NCBI RefSeq assembly: GCF_019649055.1
Contig: NW_026570225.1
Location: forward strand, 992,001-1,056,000
Origin: Paramacrobiotus metropolitanus
Taxonomy: Eukaryota > Tardigrada > Eutardigrada > Parachela > Macrobiotidae
Direction of reading: 5' to 3'
DNA length: 64,000 bases
Below are positions 59,887 to 64,000 of this stretch, piece after piece. The position numbers and the translations under genes are program-made. The notes under the pieces were generated by a model. It was not told the origin of the DNA. It saw only the letters and a list, made by a program, of their open reading frames with translations, and searched no databases. Numbering within the stretch: the stretch's first letter is position 1; each line of letters begins with the position of its first letter.

Positions 59887-62800
59887 ATGGAAGTAGTTTC
59901 TACGAATCCTTCGTTTAGTGCAGAAAACGCAACCCAAGGTGGTCCGCTGAAAAAATCCTCTTCGGAGAAAAATTTATTCGCAAGAGGTAAGTGATTTGTG
60001 GATTTTTTTTACGTACAGGACGGCACTCACACATCGTTGTGGGCCTCCTGCACATTTTCAATTAATGAACGAGGAGCGACTTGTAAATCCTTGTAAATCA
60101 TTGCTCTCTGCAATAAACAGCAAAGGGTGAAAGAAAATTGATTAACCACTAAAATTTAGGCTTCTTTGTTGTACATAACATTCCTCGAAACAAATTTACG
60201 TTAAATTTCCCTTGCTTGTAGCAGACACCGTATAATTCACTATAGGCTGAAGAATATCGAGTGTAACAGTGAATATCGTGACACTATCTTTTTTTTATAC
60301 AGAACCGTTCAGAACCTGAGTTATGACTCATGAGTATGACATTATGAGCTTAATTTTTTTATATTTTTTTATGTCGTCTCTAAATTACTTTTGGTAATTA
60401 AATTGGCTGCTAAATAGTGCATATTAAGATTGCAAATCAACAAACAAATCATTTTATGTAAACTAATATGCCAGTTACTGTAAAAAATGTACTTATTTTT
60501 GTACGAAACCTGCAGTTGGTATCTTCCTCGGCATTTTTAACTGCTTCACTGGTCAGCAGGGCTTGTTATGCGATACTAGAGTCAAAACGCAATGGAGTTA
60601 AATTGAGCTGATTGCTGAAATTTTAAATAACTTTAGCATTAGTAGCCGGAGTGTACGTATTATTATGCAAGTATTTAGGTTTGCGGATCTGTCAGGTAGA
60701 TATTGACTTTTCGAAAAGCAGCAGGAGTCTGCACAGAGCTATGCACAAGAATGGTTTTCAGTGTCAAGTTTAGCCTGATGTTTTCCGGTGTTGCTGTAAA
60801 TGGTTGATTAAAGACTATCATCAAGGATAATCAGCATGCTTACTGTTTGTGCTCAGTACTACCGATGACTGATTATATGTTTGTTTCGTACAATGCAATG
60901 AGATACTTATACTAGTGATTCCTGCATACATTGCATTTGATCCCGATCTGTTAACACTTCTTTGAAAAACGCAATGCGCACACGGCTGACACAAGAGCGT
61001 ACATTTTTTTCTAAAAACGAAACGTAGTAGACGTACGCTAAAAGCAAAAAGAGTGCAGATTTGAAGTTCAAAGTCATGTTCGCTTAAGCTTTTTAGATGT
61101 GAATAGACTGAAGTTAACGCATCTTGCTTGTCATATTTTTGTGTCGCTGCATAAGATGTAAATTAAATATATACAACCGTTTGACAAAAAATATTTTTTT
61201 TGTCTCTTTTAACTGCACCGTAATAAGTGGCAAAAAATGCGCGGTCGATCGTTGGACCGTTAATTTATGCAAGCATTTATAGATCCACCGATGTTTGTGG
61301 TCAAATATGTAGAAACCGCGCTAATTTATTACGGATGTTCCTACACAACTGCGAACCAAACCAAACTGGACCAGAAAACTAGGGTATTATTCTGATACTC
61401 ACATCCTGATAAAGCAGCAAACAAGTGTTCTTGCCCGGAATGCGTGTAGCATCGACATTGTTTGCAGTGTTTAATTGCATTATATTATCAAATACAACAT
61501 CCAGCCCGTGTGCGCATGTACGTTGGCGCGTTAATTTAACTGTTCACTTGTCCAGTGTAATAGTAACTAATACTCTGCAGTATAATAATTGACTAATGGC
61601 ATAATCGATCCATCAGCCGACGATGAGAATGAGGGGTGTTGTCAGAGGGTGAACTTGATCAAAAACACGCTGTACTCAACAGGTACAATTGACCGTGTTG
61701 TGGGCATCTGTTGAGCCGGCACAAAGCCGTAAAGATTAATGCAGATGTTGCACCGGCTCAACCTGAACCGCGCGCGCGCACGCGTGGATGCTGCTGGTAC
61801 AAGCTGTTTATTTGTGTGCTGTCTTGATTGCAAAGTGGGTTACAAGTATTCTTCTAGGTGAGAAAGCGCCTCATAGCTGAATCATTCATAAATCAATTTC
61901 AATGTCAAATCAGAAGACAATAATACGGGTCACATAATGTAACTGGCTCTTGTGTAGGCAATCTGTTTTCTATTTTCTACCTACTCGGCTAGTAAATTGA
62001 CCACCTACTGATTCGTTTTTTTACTAGGCCATGAGAAGTACGGTATAGTTATACGTGTATTCCTCGTACATAACATATATATACACTCTTTGCGAATTAT
62101 TGAAACAGTCCTCGAACAGATGCGACGGCATACTCGGTTGTTTACGGAAGCTGCTGACCCTTGTGCACTGTGTTTTTCTAGAGTTTTAGAGTAGAGTAGT
62201 CGATCGTAAACAAGCAAACTACGTATAGCTCACCCCCCCCCCCCCACAACGCGTAAACTTTTCTAAGAAAATCTGCATGTAAGACGTCTGTTACTTTAGT
62301 AATCGATTCTTGATCAAAAATTGACACATCTCAACGTAAGAAACATGTGCCGCATAAACATTACTTGACTAAATGAGCAGCCCTGACCAATAATCTGGCA
62401 AAAAGACAATGCGAAATATTGTGATTCCAACAAAGATTGTAGCTCCGACGTCCTGTTTTAGCCCTGTGCTCTCACTGTTTTCTGCTCTCAATTTGCATGA
62501 TACGAAAGAATGTGGGTATGAATAACAGTATTCCCCTTTGGTAGGTGAATTGTTGCATAAATTAGTGATTTCTTATTAATATTGATCATTTGGCAATGTG
62601 GCGCATTGAAACTGCGTAGGCCAGTTGAGAGCTGCGAATTGCGCCGTGACTGTAAGCAACTTCCGCTTCTCAAAAAAGAACAAAGAGACGCGCGCGTTGC
62701 AACACCTCAGTGTTAGTTGAATGGGCTTGCATAATTCTTTAATTCCATTGTAATCTGGCTTGCTGTACGTGATTTGAATTGCACATCATAGCCGTTTTGA

Positions 62801-64000
62801 TGTTGACGTTTCCTTTGGACTATTATCCGTATGTTTGGTGTCAGAAAGTAGCGGTATTTTGTTACCAGTTCTTGATCAGCGGAAAATTTTGATCATCTTT
62901 GCCGCGCAATTGGCAAAACAATCTGCGGACATTCAGTAAACGAGTTGCATATCGTTGCTCACGCTGACGCTGCCATGAAAATGCTCAATAACTAAAACTG
63001 TTGTGTGTATTACAGTGTCAGGGAGTTTTCGCTCCAAACTGTTCTCATCCAAACACCAGGACGACAAACCCGAAGAAATGCCATCGCACCGGAAATACTC
63101 CCTGGAATCACCGATGCCGGATGATGCCTTCAGCACTAGTTCGTGTGCAATCAGTCTATGCGAGCCCGAACGCAGTATATCCAATGCGTCCACACGGCCC
63201 TCATCCACATTATCCGCTGCCAAGAAAGCCCGCAACTGGCACAAGCGCTTGTCAGGCTCGTTTGCCGGACTGAAATCGCCCACCGAGAGCTACAGTGAGG
63301 CGGTGGACCGGACTGTCCATCCAGAAGCGACACATACGATCAACTACATTACACCACTGAATTCTGTGGTAACGAAACACTACAGCAAACATGTGTCGTA
63401 TCAGTCGTCCATGGGCGATGTGCAGGTGACTCAGGAAGATATCCATAAATCGGCCACGCTGCCGGCGCGAATGGAGGAAACCGGCGCTCATGATCACCGC
63501 CGTAAGTCCCCCTGGAAGCGCCTGTTTAATCGTAAGAAAAAGGATCCATTAAAGGAAGAAGAACTGGACGCCAAGGAGACAAAAGACATATCGAATAAAT
63601 CACCGGATAAAGTGGATTACATTGTGGAAAGCCGTACCGGAGCGGAAACGGTCATTTTCACCAGCGGTCCGACGCTGGAGCCGACGGACCCGTCACACTC
63701 CGACGGACTGAATTCCGTGGACGGGTTGACCTTTGAATCAGAAGACGAATCATGTCGACCGAAGAGCCCGGATTCTTTTGAGGAATTCTCCTTTAAGTTC
63801 AGCAAGGAAGACTGCCAGCCGGTGCAGGCAACACTACCGCAACATGTTGTCTATAAAATCCATCAGCTGGAGCCGGCGCATCATGCTGTGGCGAATGATG
63901 CAGAGCTCCCAGACCATACGGACACATCGAGTACACCGGAAAAGAAGGAAAACAAGAGCGCTAAACCACAGCCAACCGTCCGCACAAGATCCACGGTCTC
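59887..64000 (+). CDS. Ser-rich, probably disordered protein, 5' part only
   Basis: Exon 1 59887-59986 (start MEVVSTNPSFSAENATQGG) ends in phase 1 at GTAAGT. A ~3.0-kb intron follows, and a large exon begins at 63016 after TTACAG in matching phase, staying open to the window end. Recognisable pieces: GSFRSKLFSSKHQDDKPEE, a Ser/Thr-rich stretch, KKARNWHKRLSGSFAGLKSP, KSPWKRLFNRKKKDPLKEEE and VDYIVESRTGAETVIFTSG. The composition (Ser, Lys, Glu, Pro) suggests a phosphorylated scaffold or cytoskeletal adaptor, but no domain is recognised. At least 360 residues are visible. Confidence 0.7.
62233..62245. repeat. C homopolymer run
   Basis: Thirteen consecutive C inside the long intron of the last gene. 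Confidence 0.9.

Noticed and set aside
1-64000. tRNA, rRNA or CRISPR arrays
   Set aside because: I looked for B-box-like GGTTCGAATCC stretches, rRNA-like conserved blocks and regularly spaced repeats and saw none; a covariance-model scan would be needed to exclude divergent tRNAs.

Overview
The window is animal nuclear DNA. Almost every recognisable gene is split by short GT-AG introns (about 50-600 bp, a few longer), codes for a conserved metazoan housekeeping protein, and sits in AT-rich intergenic DNA with microsatellites and retroelements. Residue-level similarity to metazoan orthologues and small compact genes suggest a small-genome invertebrate, probably an ecdysozoan; a tardigrade would fit, but I cannot fix the species from sequence alone.

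Layout. 0.8-5.5 kb: mitochondrial elongation factor Tu (+) tail-to-tail with a GPAT3/4-type glycerol-3-phosphate acyltransferase (-). 7.3-8.7 kb: an unusual protein with a Pro/Tyr/Gly-rich head and a peptide:N-glycanase-type PAW domain but no glycanase core. 9.5-14.4 kb: TEX261 (-), ribosomal protein L30 (+) and the Golgi SNARE GOSR1 (-). 16.2 kb: a small Pro/Tyr-rich, His-tailed protein (-). 18.4-21.2 kb: an unrecognised Ser-rich multi-exon gene (+). 22.1-24.9 kb: an NYN/PIN-like nuclease-fold protein (-). 27.8-40.5 kb: two SLC22-type organic ion transporters in tandem (+), separated by a MITE-like element and a complete LTR element. 41-42.6 kb: an enlarged Eaf6/MEAF6-family chromatin protein (-). 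43.1-47.9 kb: a decayed non-LTR retrotransposon split by a second LTR element. 48.4-51.8 kb: mitochondrial citrate carrier SLC25A1 (+) tail-to-tail with TMEM11 (-). 55.4-57.4 kb: a zinc metallopeptidase (+). 59.9-64.0 kb: the first exons of a large Ser-rich protein that runs off the window.

There is no operon logic here. Several genes share mitochondrial, secretory or lipid roles (TUFM, SLC25A1, TMEM11; GPAT, TEX261, GOSR1), but I read that as coincidence. Neighbours are often tail-to-tail or head-to-head, so the TEX261/RPL30 (0.7 kb) and GPAT/PAW (1.7 kb) gaps may hold bidirectional promoters.

The most unusual content is mobile. Two complete LTR elements (4.8 and 4.1 kb) have apparently identical LTR pairs, clean 4-bp target-site duplications, primer-binding sites and polypurine tracts. 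Both carry gag-type ORFs only, with no protease, reverse transcriptase or integrase. They look like recently inserted, trans-mobilised 'LTR + gag' elements. All exon coordinates were derived by hand from splice signals, reading frame and family similarity; no search was run.
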